DNA from: a virus
Reading direction: 5' to 3' (one strand)
DNA: 30,363 nt
Virus record (IMG/VR): IMGVR_UViG_3300006904_000018
Location: 1-30,363 of that record
Shown here: positions 7,750-16,101 of the stretch, in pieces
How positions within the stretch are numbered: the first letter of the stretch is position 1
Layout of the letters: each line of letters starts with the position of its first letter
Position numbers and translations under genes: made by a program
The notes under the pieces: model-generated
Told to the model about the DNA's origin: nothing
The model's input: only the letters and a program-made list of their open reading frames with translations
Database searches by the model: none

Positions 7750-8382
7750 GTGACCACGGCCATCGGTGCCTACGCAACGACCGCGCTCGTCAAGGCCCGG
7801 CTCTTCACGACGGCGCAAGCCGCAGCCGACACCGCTGACGACACGCTGATCGGGACGATCTGCGACCAGACGAACCAGTTCCTTGAGGGGCCGGCGGGGA
7901 TGCAGCGGGTCCTCGCCCCGATCAGCTCGGCGGCGTACCTCTTCGATGGCGACGGCTCGAACTGCCTCACCTACCTCCCCGGCATCCGGGCGGTGACCTT
8001 GCTCGAGATCGCCGACTACACGGGCGGCACCTTCGCCACCGTCGCCTCGACCGAATACTTCCTCCGCCCGCTCGCCCAGGACAGAGGCTCCCCGCAGTTC
8101 CCCGCCACACAGATCTGGCTCGGTGATCGAGGCACCTACCGCTACTTCCGATACGGCTTCGCCAATGTCCGGGTGACGATGACGACGGGCTGGGCGGCGA
8201 TCCCCGACGACATCATCGACGTGGCCGTCACCACGGCAGTCCGGGCGTGGCACGCGAGGCAGAACGGGCAGGCCGACATCATCGGCTCTGACGAGACTGG
8301 TGCCCCGCTCGTCTCCCGCTACGTCGCGCCGCACCACCGCTCGATCATCATGGGTTACCGGCCCCTTGTGCCCGCACAGTGA
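7750..8382 (+). CDS. Head-tail connector (gp6/gp15-type adaptor)
   Basis: A 210-residue protein starting at GTG 7750. It has the helix-rich start (TTALVKARL, then an ADDTLIGTICDQTNQFLEG helix) followed by a beta core (TYLPGIRAVTLLEIADY) and a late helix (PDDIIDVAVTTAVRAWHAR), the usual layout of adaptor proteins that dock under the portal. Position after the capsid gene and before the terminator and gp10-like genes supports this. It overlaps the next gene by four bases (GTGA). Confidence 0.82.
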   Translation: MTTAIGAYATTALVKARLFTTAQAAADTADDTLIGTICDQTNQFLEGPAGMQRVLAPISSAAYLFDGDGSNCLTYLPGIRAVTLLEIADYTGGTFATVASTEYFLRPLAQDRGSPQFPATQIWLGDRGTYRYFRYGFANVRVTMTTGWAAIPDDIIDVAVTTAVRAWHARQNGQADIIGSDETGAPLVSRYVAPHHRSIIMGYRPLVPAQ

Positions 8383-8843
8383 GCGGCTTCGACGCCCTGG
8401 TGATCGGCGAGGCGCTGGCAGCGAAGTATGCCTCGGGCACCCTGACCCCGCCCACCGGCTACCCCGCCGTGCGCGTGTCCACGGCGAAGCTGCCGAACAA
8501 CATCCCGGTCACGCCGTGGGTCCTGGTCGTCCTCCCCGATGGCGAGGTGCAGATCGACTCGTCCCAGCAGGTGACGCTCAACTACCACGTCATCTTCCAC
8601 TACGGGAAGTCCTCGGGCGACACGGCCAGGGATATGTCCGGGATGATGAGCTGGATCGGCCTGCTCCTGGCGGCGACGTTCTCAGGAACCACGCTCGGGG
8701 TCTCGGCGACGCAGTTCGTCAAGTCCGCTCTGCCCTCGACCTTCCGGCTCACGGTCGAGACCTACGGCGGCGACGAATACTACGGCTGGGACATCACGGT
8801 CACCGTGATCCTGCGCGATCTCGGCTGGACGATGACGCCGTGA
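8379..8843 (+). CDS. Tail-terminator or head-closure-like protein
   Basis: A 154-residue protein from GTG 8379. It has a helical start, a central strand set (YPAVRVSTAKLPNN, TPWVLVVLP, VTLNYHVIFHYG), a helix (ARDMSGMMSWIGLLL) and a C-terminal strand ending ITVTVILRDLGW. The size, fold order and position between the adaptor and the gp10-like gene suit a joining protein of the head-tail interface. The exact subtype (terminator versus closure) cannot be decided by eye. Four-base overlaps at both ends suggest translational coupling. Confidence 0.65.
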   Translation: MSGFDALVIGEALAAKYASGTLTPPTGYPAVRVSTAKLPNNIPVTPWVLVVLPDGEVQIDSSQQVTLNYHVIFHYGKSSGDTARDMSGMMSWIGLLLAATFSGTTLGVSATQFVKSALPSTFRLTVETYGGDEYYGWDITVTVILRDLGWTMTP

Positions 8844-9289
8844 GCGCGGTCATCGAAGTGAAGGGCGTCCCGGGCGTGCATCAGATGCTCGCCGACTACA
8901 TGACCCCGAAGCTGCCCAAGCGGATGCAGGACGCCACCAAGGCCGGCGCTGAGGTATTCAAGGCCCCGGTCAAGGCGGAGGCGGCCAGAGTCTCCAAGCG
9001 CCTCGCCCGGTCGGTATCTGTCAGAAAGGCACGACGGGATCTGCCGGCAACGATCCTGACCTTCCGCCCGAAGGTCGCGTGGTTCCGCCACTTCATCATC
9101 GGCGGGACGCGGGACCACGGACCGCGCAAGGCATCCGCCCTGGTCTGGGAGAAGTCGGGCACGGTCATCGTCGCCCGCCGCGTCCGGGGTGTCCGGGCCA
9201 ACCCAATCATCGCCCGCGTAGAGGCTCGTTACGAGAACACGGCGCTCGCGGCCATCGACCGTTCGCTCGACCAAACGGAGACGACATGA
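8840..9289 (+). CDS. HK97 gp10-like neck/tail-joining protein
   Basis: A 149-residue protein; GTG 8840 is chosen because it overlaps the previous stop. The longer upstream open frame is antiparallel filler. It shows the gp10-family layout: a central helix with many Lys/Arg (MQDATKAGAEVFKAPVKAEA), then SKRLARSVSVRK, a beta segment (TILTFRPKVAWFRHFIIGG), and a final helix (IIARVEARYENTALAAIDRS). It would act at tail completion and joining to the head. It overlaps the next start by four bases (ATGA). Confidence 0.75.
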   Translation: MSAVIEVKGVPGVHQMLADYMTPKLPKRMQDATKAGAEVFKAPVKAEAARVSKRLARSVSVRKARRDLPATILTFRPKVAWFRHFIIGGTRDHGPRKASALVWEKSGTVIVARRVRGVRANPIIARVEARYENTALAAIDRSLDQTETT

Positions 9290-9456
9290 AGTACGTGGGC
9301 AAGGGCCAGTTCATCGTCGGCATCCCCGCCGATGACTTGACCGACGAACAGATCGAGGCGCTCGCAGCCAAGCGCGGAGTCAAACCGGCTGAGCTTCGGA
9401 AGGAACTCATCGAGTCCGGCCTCTATGCCGGGAAAGGCAAGGAGGCTGAACGATGA
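9286..9456 (+). CDS. Small protein between neck and tail-tube genes
   Basis: A 56-residue protein (MKYVGKGQFIVGIPADDLT, then a helix and LIESGLYAG). It has ATGA overlaps at both ends, which supports the start. Proteins of this look commonly precede the tail-tube gene in related phages. The first 15 residues look beta and the rest helical, with a hint of a SAP-like or Rho-N-like mini-domain (TDEQIEALAAKRGVKPAELRKELI). The function is unknown. Confidence 0.75.
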   Translation: MKYVGKGQFIVGIPADDLTDEQIEALAAKRGVKPAELRKELIESGLYAGKGKEAER

Positions 9457-10478
9457 CCGAGCAGGTCTACAACAAGGTCCAACTGGGCCAGCAGTCGGTC
9501 GTCGGAACGGCGGTCGCAGCGACGACGGTCTTCCCGGTCGACCAAGGCTTCCTCGGGTTCGAGCTCGACCGGGCGTCCGAAAGCCCTGACGAGGACTTCG
9601 GCTCCAACAGCCGGGAGATGGCTGGACGCTCTTCGACAGGCGTCCGCTGGGCGACGGCGAGCCTACCGTTCACCGCCCGCTTCCAGGACTTCATGCACGT
9701 CCAGCAGATGCACATCGACACCGCCACCACGGCGGGCGCTGGGCCGTACACCCACACCACGACCTTCGATGAGTCGGGCTCGGTCCTCTCGACCGCGCTC
9801 AAGCCCTACACGTTGCAGTACGGCGTGGCGGGCTCGACGCAGGACGAGCACCGGGCCACGGGCGTCCTCGCCACGGGTCTGACCCTGGGCTTCGATGCCC
9901 TGTCCGCTCCGGGGAATTCGATGTGGCACGGCACCCTCGATCTCGTGGCGCTGAACCGGGCGCAGTCGGCGTTGACCGGCTCCCTCTCCGCTCCCGCAAC
10001 GCTGGAGACGATGGAGGGCCACCTCACCACGATCACCGCCGGCTCAACGGCCACGGCGTTCGGTTCGCTCACCGCTCTGACCGCTTCGCTCAAGCAGTTC
10101 GAGTTCACGTCCGCGATCAACGCGGTGGGCAGGGCCTACGGCGGCTCGACCGACATCGCCACGGCGACCGGCATGTCGGGTAAGGGTAACGTCGACTTCA
10201 ACTGCCTAATCGCCATCAGCTCGGCCAACCTGACCGAGTTCGAGGCGACCTACGAAGTCTCGGGCTCCGTCCCGACGGAGCGTCGGATGCGCGTCTCGAT
10301 CGCGGGCTCAGGTACCAACACGGCGACGTGCGACTTCCGGGCCCGCTACACGGCGGTCGACGTGGGCGAGCACGACGGCGAACGCCTGTACGCGGTCAAG
10401 GGCGTGTGGATCTATGACTCCACCCTCGCCGGCCGCGGGACGTGGATCACCACGAACTCAGTGGCGACGATCCCATGA
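9453..10478 (+). CDS. Major tail tube protein
   Basis: A 341-residue protein that would polymerise into the tail tube. It begins NKVQLGQQSVVGTAVAATT, a common start of siphophage tube proteins (short helix, then GxxxTPGTAVAAT-like). It is rich in beta strands with Thr/Ser/Gly and has the segment FELDRASESPDEDFG near 33-47. It lies directly before the frameshifting chaperone genes and the tape measure, which is the canonical position. The length suggests an extra domain compared with short tube proteins. ATGA overlaps occur at both ends. Confidence 0.87.
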   Translation: MTEQVYNKVQLGQQSVVGTAVAATTVFPVDQGFLGFELDRASESPDEDFGSNSREMAGRSSTGVRWATASLPFTARFQDFMHVQQMHIDTATTAGAGPYTHTTTFDESGSVLSTALKPYTLQYGVAGSTQDEHRATGVLATGLTLGFDALSAPGNSMWHGTLDLVALNRAQSALTGSLSAPATLETMEGHLTTITAGSTATAFGSLTALTASLKQFEFTSAINAVGRAYGGSTDIATATGMSGKGNVDFNCLIAISSANLTEFEATYEVSGSVPTERRMRVSIAGSGTNTATCDFRARYTAVDVGEHDGERLYAVKGVWIYDSTLAGRGTWITTNSVATIP

Positions 10479-10936
10479 GCAGATTTGCCGATCCCAACGC
10501 TACCAAGCGGCTCGAGCTCGGGCCGTGCGAATGTCCCAACACTCCTCATGCGGAGGGAGACTGGATCGACCTCCGCTCGGAGCTGTCGGGGATCGACCTG
10601 GCGTCGATGGAGTCCGCTTCACCCCCTGAACGGATGAAGCGGCTCATCGTCCGCTGGAACCTCATCGGCGATGGCGGAGTAACTGCTCCGATCGACGACG
10701 ACTATCTCGGCCGCCTGTACCTCGATCTCTTCGACCGGATCAATACCTGGCTCAACGAGAACGCTAAGGTGGCGTCACTCCCAAACGGATCCGCCGGTCC
10801 CTCGCGGGCGTCGTCGCGGGGGAACGGTTCCCGGACCCCGAAAGCGAAGACGGACGGCTCGTCTACGACGCCATCCTGGCCGCTCGACGGGGCCTCAGCT
10901 ACGACGACTTCCGGCACGTTACCCCGGACTTCCTGA
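10475..10936 (+). CDS. Tail assembly chaperone, short (gpG-like) product
   Basis: A 153-residue zero-frame product starting at ATG 10475, overlapping the tube-gene stop. Residues 1-104 form a compact acidic/helical domain (MKRLIVRWNLIGD, DDYLGRLYLDLFDRINTWLNE). After the slippery site at 10780-10786 the zero frame becomes low-complexity Ser/Thr/Arg/Pro, as expected where the alternative frame carries the selected sequence. Chaperones of this kind coat the tape measure during tail assembly. The gene sits just before the tape measure. Confidence 0.85.
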   Translation: MSRFADPNATKRLELGPCECPNTPHAEGDWIDLRSELSGIDLASMESASPPERMKRLIVRWNLIGDGGVTAPIDDDYLGRLYLDLFDRINTWLNENAKVASLPNGSAGPSRASSRGNGSRTPKAKTDGSSTTPSWPLDGASATTTSGTLPRTS

Positions 10937-11136
10937 GCCTTGTGCGCTTTGCCGTGTTCGCCCAGGAGGCCGTAAAGGTCCTGCACGACGCGCGCGCCAT
11001 CGAAGCCCTGCCGTCGAACGGACCAGGGCTGTCGGCCCGTGACCTCTCCGATCGGTTGTCAGCGAAGAGCGCGGCCAAGCAGGACATCGCTACCTTCTCC
11101 GAGATGCTCTTCCCGCCCGACGAGCCGGTGAACTGA
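10475..11136 (+). CDS. Tail assembly chaperone, frameshifted (gpGT-like) product
   Basis: This is the long product made by a -1 slip at 10780-10786: codons 1-104 from 10475-10786, then the -1 frame from 10786 to the TGA at 11134-11136, about 220 residues. The extension reads RIRRSLAGVVAGERFPDPE, then DAILAARRGLSYDDFRHVTPDF, and ends MLFPPDEPVN. It is mostly helical, as in gpT-type domains that recruit tail tube subunits. Its stop overlaps the tape-measure start (TGATG). There is no good independent start for the downstream frame, which also supports frameshifting. This entry is a joined reading, not one continuous frame. Confidence 0.85.
10780..10822 (+). promoter_or_regulatory. Programmed -1 frameshift site CCCAAAC with downstream stem
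   Basis: The heptamer C-CCA-AAC at 10780-10786 is in the correct zero-frame phase (codons CCA AAC) for a canonical X-XXY-YYZ slip to CCC AAA. Twelve bases on, CCCTCGCG (10799-10806) can pair with CGCGGGGG (10815-10822) with one G-U pair and an 8-base loop, a plausible stimulatory hairpin. The -1 frame is open from here to 11136 and has good coding character. Confidence 0.88.
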
Positions 11137-12860
11137 TGGCCCAGCGCGAGCTCGACATCCTCGTCCGGGCCAAGGGCGCGCTCCAGGCCGCCAAGGACAT
11201 CGGCAAGGTTGACTCCGCAACGAGCAACCTCGGCAGGAACGTTGGTCGGATTGGTCGGGCCGCTGCTGTAGGGATCGGCGCTGCGGTCGGTGGCGCGGCG
11301 ATCGTCATCGGGAAGGGTGTTTCTGCGGGCCTTGACTCGCTGGCGCAACTGGAAAGCGCCGAGTCGCAAGTCACTGGTGCGCTCAACCAGATGGGCCTTG
11401 CCGGACAGATCACGGCGACCCAAGTAGCAGGCTGGGCGAGCCAGATCGAGAAGGACGTCGGCTCAGCCTTCGACGACAAGGACATCACTTCAGCGACCGC
11501 GACGCTCCTTCGCTTCGGCAAGGTCACGCCATCTAATCTCCAGCCGGCGATGGTCGTCATGACGGACCTCGCGGCGAAGACCGGCTCGGTGGACTCCGCT
11601 GCCTCGCTGCTGGCAAAGGCCCTGGCAGACCCGACGAAGGCGGCGGGCAAACTCGCGCGAGCCGGTGTGGTCCTGACGAAAGCCCAGCAGGACCAGATCA
11701 AGGCGATGGTCAAGGCCGGGGACACGGCGGGGGCGCAGAAGGTGCTCCTCGATGCGCTGGCGAAGACGACTACTGGGGCCGCCGCCGCTACCCAGGGTCC
11801 CTACGCTCGTTCACTCTCAGTCCTCAAGGACGTGACCGAGGACGCCGAACGCGCGCTCGCCGAAGGCTTCCTCCCGGTCATAGAGGAAGTCCGGGATCTG
11901 CTTTCCAAGGAGCTCGCCAAGCCGTCGACGCTCAACAACATCCGCGAGTTCGGCAAGGGCCTTGCGGGCGGGCTCAAGGGCCTCATCGACATCGCCAAGG
12001 GCCTGCCCTGGAGCTCGATCGGCGACGCGTTGAAGATCGGCGGGGCGGGTGCCAAGGCCGTCCTCGATGCCTTTACCTCGATGCCGCCGTGGGTGCAGAC
12101 CGCCATCGCCACCGGCTGGGGCCTGAACAAGCTCACCGGCGGGGCGGTATCGGGGATCGTCGGGACCCTCGCATCCGGACTCATCAAGGGCGTGCTCGGG
12201 ATGAACGCGGGCGTGGTGAACATCAACGCCGGGGTCGTGAATGGCGGCGCTGGTGTTCCAGGCGCGGGAGGTGCGCCAGGCGCTGCTGCCCCGGCTGCCG
12301 GAGGGCTCGGCCTAGTCGCGGGCGGACTTGCGCTGATCGGCGTAGCTGGGGTTGAACTGCTCATCGCGGATCAGATCGGCAAGGGCCTGCGGATGGCAGT
12401 GACCGGCACCGAAGGCCCTCTGCAGCGCGATCACGTCGTCGCCACCCTTGGGCCGGTCGAGGTGGGACTGTTCCAGTCACAGGATCAGAAGCTCCACGAC
12501 ATCGCTCTCTCGTCTATGACCTTGCGCGGCGTGTTCACCCAGGCCACCAAAGATGCGAGTGCGAACGCCATTGCGGAGGCCAAGACGCAAGGCGGCATGG
12601 ATCGAGACGCGATTGAGACGAGCCGTATCGCCATCGCCTCGAAGACCGGTGCAGTTGCTCAGAAGACCGATGCGCTCCGGACGACGTTCGTCGACAAGGG
12701 TGACGCGATCGTGCGAGCGGTCCGCAGCAGCCGGCCGATCGTCAATCTCTCGGTGCGTGTCTCGGGTGACACGGTGCGCGTGACGAAGAATTACACCTCC
12801 GGCTCGAACATCGGCAAGCCCGGCCACGCTCACACCGGCGGCCAGCAGGAGTTCGGCTGA
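11136..12860 (+). CDS. Tail tape measure protein
   Basis: A 574-residue protein that sets tail length. By the usual scale of about 1.5 angstrom per residue it implies a tail near 85 nm, a fairly short siphovirus tail. The N-terminal region is helical (LDILVRAKGALQAAKDIGK), followed by a hydrophobic Gly/Ala-rich stretch at about 41-59, then a typical tape-measure core (DKDITSATATLLRFG, SVDSAASLLAKALADPTKAAGKL). A second hydrophobic segment lies near 388-410 (GLGLVAGGLALIGVAGVELL). The C-terminus is Gly/His rich. It follows the frameshift chaperones directly, and its stop overlaps the next start (TGATG). Confidence 0.93.
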   Translation: MAQRELDILVRAKGALQAAKDIGKVDSATSNLGRNVGRIGRAAAVGIGAAVGGAAIVIGKGVSAGLDSLAQLESAESQVTGALNQMGLAGQITATQVAGWASQIEKDVGSAFDDKDITSATATLLRFGKVTPSNLQPAMVVMTDLAAKTGSVDSAASLLAKALADPTKAAGKLARAGVVLTKAQQDQIKAMVKAGDTAGAQKVLLDALAKTTTGAAAATQGPYARSLSVLKDVTEDAERALAEGFLPVIEEVRDLLSKELAKPSTLNNIREFGKGLAGGLKGLIDIAKGLPWSSIGDALKIGGAGAKAVLDAFTSMPPWVQTAIATGWGLNKLTGGAVSGIVGTLASGLIKGVLGMNAGVVNINAGVVNGGAGVPGAGGAPGAAAPAAGGLGLVAGGLALIGVAGVELLIADQIGKGLRMAVTGTEGPLQRDHVVATLGPVEVGLFQSQDQKLHDIALSSMTLRGVFTQATKDASANAIAEAKTQGGMDRDAIETSRIAIASKTGAVAQKTDALRTTFVDKGDAIVRAVRSSRPIVNLSVRVSGDTVRVTKNYTSGSNIGKPGHAHTGGQQEFG

Positions 12861-14686
12861 TGGCGCAGTCGTTCACCTACGACGGCAGTTCGCTCGCCAA
12901 CGTCATCCGCAGCACGGTGCAGTTGACCGAGCAGGCGAACCATGGCGAGGTCGGGTCAGGCTCATGGACCACCGACGATGACGCGGGCACGGTCGAGATC
13001 GTTGGGCACAAGGCCGTCACCGCCGTCCAGTCGTCCTGTTCCTTTACCCGAACCTTCTCGGGCTACGTCGGCGGCCGGCAGTACAGCCGCGGTGAACGCC
13101 ACACCACGGGCGCGGGCCGGCAGATCGAGTTCAGCCTGCTCGACATCAATGCCCGGCTCGGGTTCTACGTCATCCGTGGACGGTCATGGAATAGACCACG
13201 GGAGACGATCAGCGCCCGACTGACCGCGCTCCTCGCGTCGTCGTTCCTGTCCACCCTCGTTGTCGATGACGGCTTCGTCGACTACCCCACCGACGAGCTC
13301 GACAAGAACGACTACCGCGGCCAGTTCCCGCTCGACGTGATCCGCGACTGCGCCCTCGTCGTTGGGTACAACTACTTCGTCTATTGGTCGACCAACGTGA
13401 ACGACGCGGCTCTCTGGTTCCGCGACTCCAACGCCTCGACGGCGTTCTCCTCGAGCCTCCAGATCTCGAACGTCATGGCCGACATCGACTCCTCGACGAC
13501 GTTCGCAGCGAGTCAGGACACCAGCCTCGAGCGCGATCCGTCGCAGGTCTATTCGGGCGTGTTCCTGCCGTTCGCCAAGGGCAGCGTCTTCCGCAGCCGC
13601 GCAGCGACCGCGGCGAACTTCGAGCCTCGTCATGGCGTCGCCCCGAACTCGCAGGTGAAACGTCGGGCGAAGGCAGTGGCGCTCGCCGATCACTATCTCT
13701 TCGAGCGGCGCAACGAAGAGGACCGGATCACCACCACGCTCCGGCTCCCGGCGGCGAAGGTCAACCTCGTCCGGGCCGGCCAGCGCATCCAGGGCAAGTT
13801 CAGCCACTACGCCACCGAGGGCTACGGCTCGTATAGCTGGTTCCGCGTGCTCGAGCGGACAGTCAGTCACCCGATGAACGACGACAACGCCTACGACTGC
13901 CGCCTCGTCCTCAGCCCGCAGGAGGGCGGCTGCTCGGTCCAGCCGACGCATGTGCAGGACCACTACGCGGAAGGCGTCGAAGGCCCGACCGATTACCGAA
14001 CGTGGTCGTTCGATGCGCCCAGCACCTCCGGCAACCTCATCATCCTTGCCACCCAAAGCACGACCGGCGCGGGCGACTGCATCGATCCTCCCGCGGGTTG
14101 GACGTGGGCGGTCCAGAACGAGCTGCTCAATACAGGGGATACGGGTGGTTGGCGGGCCAACGTGTTCTACAAGACATCGGCAGGCGAGCAGAACGTCCTG
14201 GTTGGCTTCGAGTCGACCGGCGGGTCGCAGCCACGGGGCGTCGTGATGGAGTACGCGGGCCTCACCAACCCGACCCTGGACTCGATGTCGAGCCTCCTCC
14301 GCGAGCATGACCTCGGCTACTGCAACGTGCCCACGACCTCCTACCCCGACGGCCCGTGTCTGGTCCTGGGGCTTGGCTTCTTCCCGCTGGGCCCCGGTTC
14401 CGGCAAGCATCTGACCGAGAACGGCTCAGGCGAGCTCGTCTATGGTCTTGTGCCCGATCCTCCGGGTCTTGGGTCCATCGACTGCCACGCGGCAGATGCC
14501 GGACAGGCCGGCGCGCCGATTGGTGCGAACTGCTACGGCGCAGGGGTCGGGAAGATCGGTGCCATCCACGAGCTCCGCGGCACCGCCGATACCTCGGGCT
14601 CGACCGCGAGCTGGATCATGGGCTTCACCGACAACGGCTGGATCCTGTCGATGGGTCTCGTCTTCACCGGCGACAACTGCGACTGA
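12860..14686 (+). CDS. Distal tail / baseplate-hub minor tail protein
   Basis: A 608-residue protein straight after the tape measure, so probably part of the tail tip. The N-terminal half (about 1-350) is beta-rich with a hub-like segment (DINARLGFYVIRG, then RETISARLTALLAS and DELDKNDYRGQFPLDVIRDCA) similar to baseplate hub proteins. The C-terminal part (about 370-608) looks like a separate beta-sandwich, Gly/Thr rich (SGNLIILATQSTTGAGD, RGVVMEYAGLTNPTLDS), as in surface or carbohydrate-binding domains. It may fuse hub and receptor-contact functions. TGATG overlaps at both ends suggest coupled translation. Confidence 0.78.
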   Translation: MAQSFTYDGSSLANVIRSTVQLTEQANHGEVGSGSWTTDDDAGTVEIVGHKAVTAVQSSCSFTRTFSGYVGGRQYSRGERHTTGAGRQIEFSLLDINARLGFYVIRGRSWNRPRETISARLTALLASSFLSTLVVDDGFVDYPTDELDKNDYRGQFPLDVIRDCALVVGYNYFVYWSTNVNDAALWFRDSNASTAFSSSLQISNVMADIDSSTTFAASQDTSLERDPSQVYSGVFLPFAKGSVFRSRAATAANFEPRHGVAPNSQVKRRAKAVALADHYLFERRNEEDRITTTLRLPAAKVNLVRAGQRIQGKFSHYATEGYGSYSWFRVLERTVSHPMNDDNAYDCRLVLSPQEGGCSVQPTHVQDHYAEGVEGPTDYRTWSFDAPSTSGNLIILATQSTTGAGDCIDPPAGWTWAVQNELLNTGDTGGWRANVFYKTSAGEQNVLVGFESTGGSQPRGVVMEYAGLTNPTLDSMSSLLREHDLGYCNVPTTSYPDGPCLVLGLGFFPLGPGSGKHLTENGSGELVYGLVPDPPGLGSIDCHAADAGQAGAPIGANCYGAGVGKIGAIHELRGTADTSGSTASWIMGFTDNGWILSMGLVFTGDNCD

Positions 14687-15255
14687 TGAAGCAGACCAAC
14701 CTCACCCGCACCCATTCCGACGCGGTGACTCGGGGCCTCGTCGCCGCCACTGCCGCGCGGTCCTTCTCGTGGGTCGAGGAGTTGTCGAACGACTCTGGAA
14801 CCGACATCACCGAAGGTGCCGTCGTGGTCGTCCTCGCGGATGGCACGATCCAGCTCGCCGACACGGTGAATGAACCCCGCCCGACCGGAGTCTGCCTAGA
14901 CGACATCGACGACGGTGATTCGGGGCAGGTGTGCTTCGGTGGGCCGGTGGATCTCGTCCAGGTCACTGCATCTGTGACAGCGGGAACCTACGGGCAGACA
15001 TCCACGACGCCGGGCGAGGCACAGGTGGCCTCAGGACCCTCCACCGCGTTCTGCGAGTTCACCGACTCGGGCACCACGCCCTCCGCTTTCCTGTGGGGCG
15101 GGCGCGGTGGCGGTGGGCTATTCGCGCCGGGAACGACCGGCACGTCTGCGACCGATGCCAACCTCTGGCGCCCGATCATGGCATTCGACGGAACCAACTG
15201 GTATGTGCTCGTCGGCGGCGACGGCACGGCCATCATGGGCTTCGGGCCCGCTTAG
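14686..15255 (+). CDS. Tail-module beta-rich structural protein, unknown
   Basis: A 189-residue protein; ATG 14686 is chosen because it overlaps the previous stop. The middle (ELSNDSGTDITEGAVVVVL, then ADTVNEPRPTGVCLDDI and GQVCFGGPVDLVQVTASV) has the short-strand pattern of small beta-barrel decoration proteins. The end (GTNWYVLVGGDGTAIMG) is fibre-like. It lies between the tail tip and the tail fibre. No enzyme motif is seen. It may be a fibre-attachment or tail-decoration protein (inference). Confidence 0.72.
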   Translation: MKQTNLTRTHSDAVTRGLVAATAARSFSWVEELSNDSGTDITEGAVVVVLADGTIQLADTVNEPRPTGVCLDDIDDGDSGQVCFGGPVDLVQVTASVTAGTYGQTSTTPGEAQVASGPSTAFCEFTDSGTTPSAFLWGGRGGGGLFAPGTTGTSATDANLWRPIMAFDGTNWYVLVGGDGTAIMGFGPA

Positions 15256-15264
15256 GAGGACCCA

Positions 15265-16101
15265 ATGGCCGCGACCGTCTCAGGCGTTCTGCTCACCGGC
15301 AACCATGCCTCGCGTCCCACCTCTGGCCTGCAGGCCGGCACGCTCTACGCCTGCTCGACCCACTCGCTGATCTATCAGACCAGTGACACCGGCTCGACCT
15401 GGGCGACGTGGGCGACGCTCGGGACTACGGAGACGCGCGCCTCGCTGGGCCTCGCCACGAGCGATAGCCCGCAATTCACCGCGATCGAGCTCGGCAACGC
15501 CTCAGATACGACCATCGCTCGCGTCTCAGCCGGCGTGGTGTCGATCGAAGGAACCAACATCGTCAAGGCCGGCGCAGTCACGACCGATGGCATCACGATG
15601 AGCACGGCCAAGCTCCTCGGTCGCACCACGGCCTCCACGGGGGCAGTCGAGGAGATCAGCGCCGGCAACGGCCTGCTCATGTCATCTGGTTCTCTGACCG
15701 CCGCGGCCTACACCATCGTCACCCAGGGGATCAGCGCCGACTTCACCACCGCGAGTGACTCGGCGTGGCACGACGTGACCGGCCTCACCGGCATCAGCCT
15801 CGTGGCCGGGACGTGGACGGCAACGGTGGATATTGAGCACGTCTGCACCACGAACTACGGTCCGGTGTTCAGGTTGACCGACGGCACGACGACCTACGCC
15901 CAGATGGCCTACATCGGCAACTACCTCGCCACGGTCTCAACCCATCAGACGATGAACGCCCTGCCCTTCGCCCTGGGCTCGACGACCTCAGTCAAGGTCC
16001 AGGTGTTTTCGGACACCGTGTTCACGATCAAGAAGTACCCGACGCGCGGCGCGGACTCGGGAATCCAGGCAACGCATGTGATGTGCCAGCGGGTCGCCTG
16101 A
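15265..16101 (+). CDS. Tail fibre / receptor-binding protein
   Basis: A 278-residue protein with a strong AGGAGGA site (15254-15260) before ATG 15265. The start (SGVLLTGNHASRPTSGLQAGTLYACS, then TSDTGSTWATWATLG) is a motif often seen at the N-terminus of phage fibre proteins. A shaft-like repeat region follows (about 60-145), then a beta-rich tip (WHDVTGLTGISLVAGTWTATV, ending THVMCQRVA). As last gene of the plus-strand structural block it probably contacts the host. Its last 74 bases overlap the 3' end of the opposite-strand acyltransferase. Confidence 0.78.
   Translation: MAATVSGVLLTGNHASRPTSGLQAGTLYACSTHSLIYQTSDTGSTWATWATLGTTETRASLGLATSDSPQFTAIELGNASDTTIARVSAGVVSIEGTNIVKAGAVTTDGITMSTAKLLGRTTASTGAVEEISAGNGLLMSSGSLTAAAYTIVTQGISADFTTASDSAWHDVTGLTGISLVAGTWTATVDIEHVCTTNYGPVFRLTDGTTTYAQMAYIGNYLATVSTHQTMNALPFALGSTTSVKVQVFSDTVFTIKKYPTRGADSGIQATHVMCQRVA

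Noticed and set aside
13184-14410. Minus-strand open frame of 408 codons under the tail-tip gene
   Set aside because: Antisense to a well-supported tail gene, low complexity Arg/Glu/Val, no start signal.
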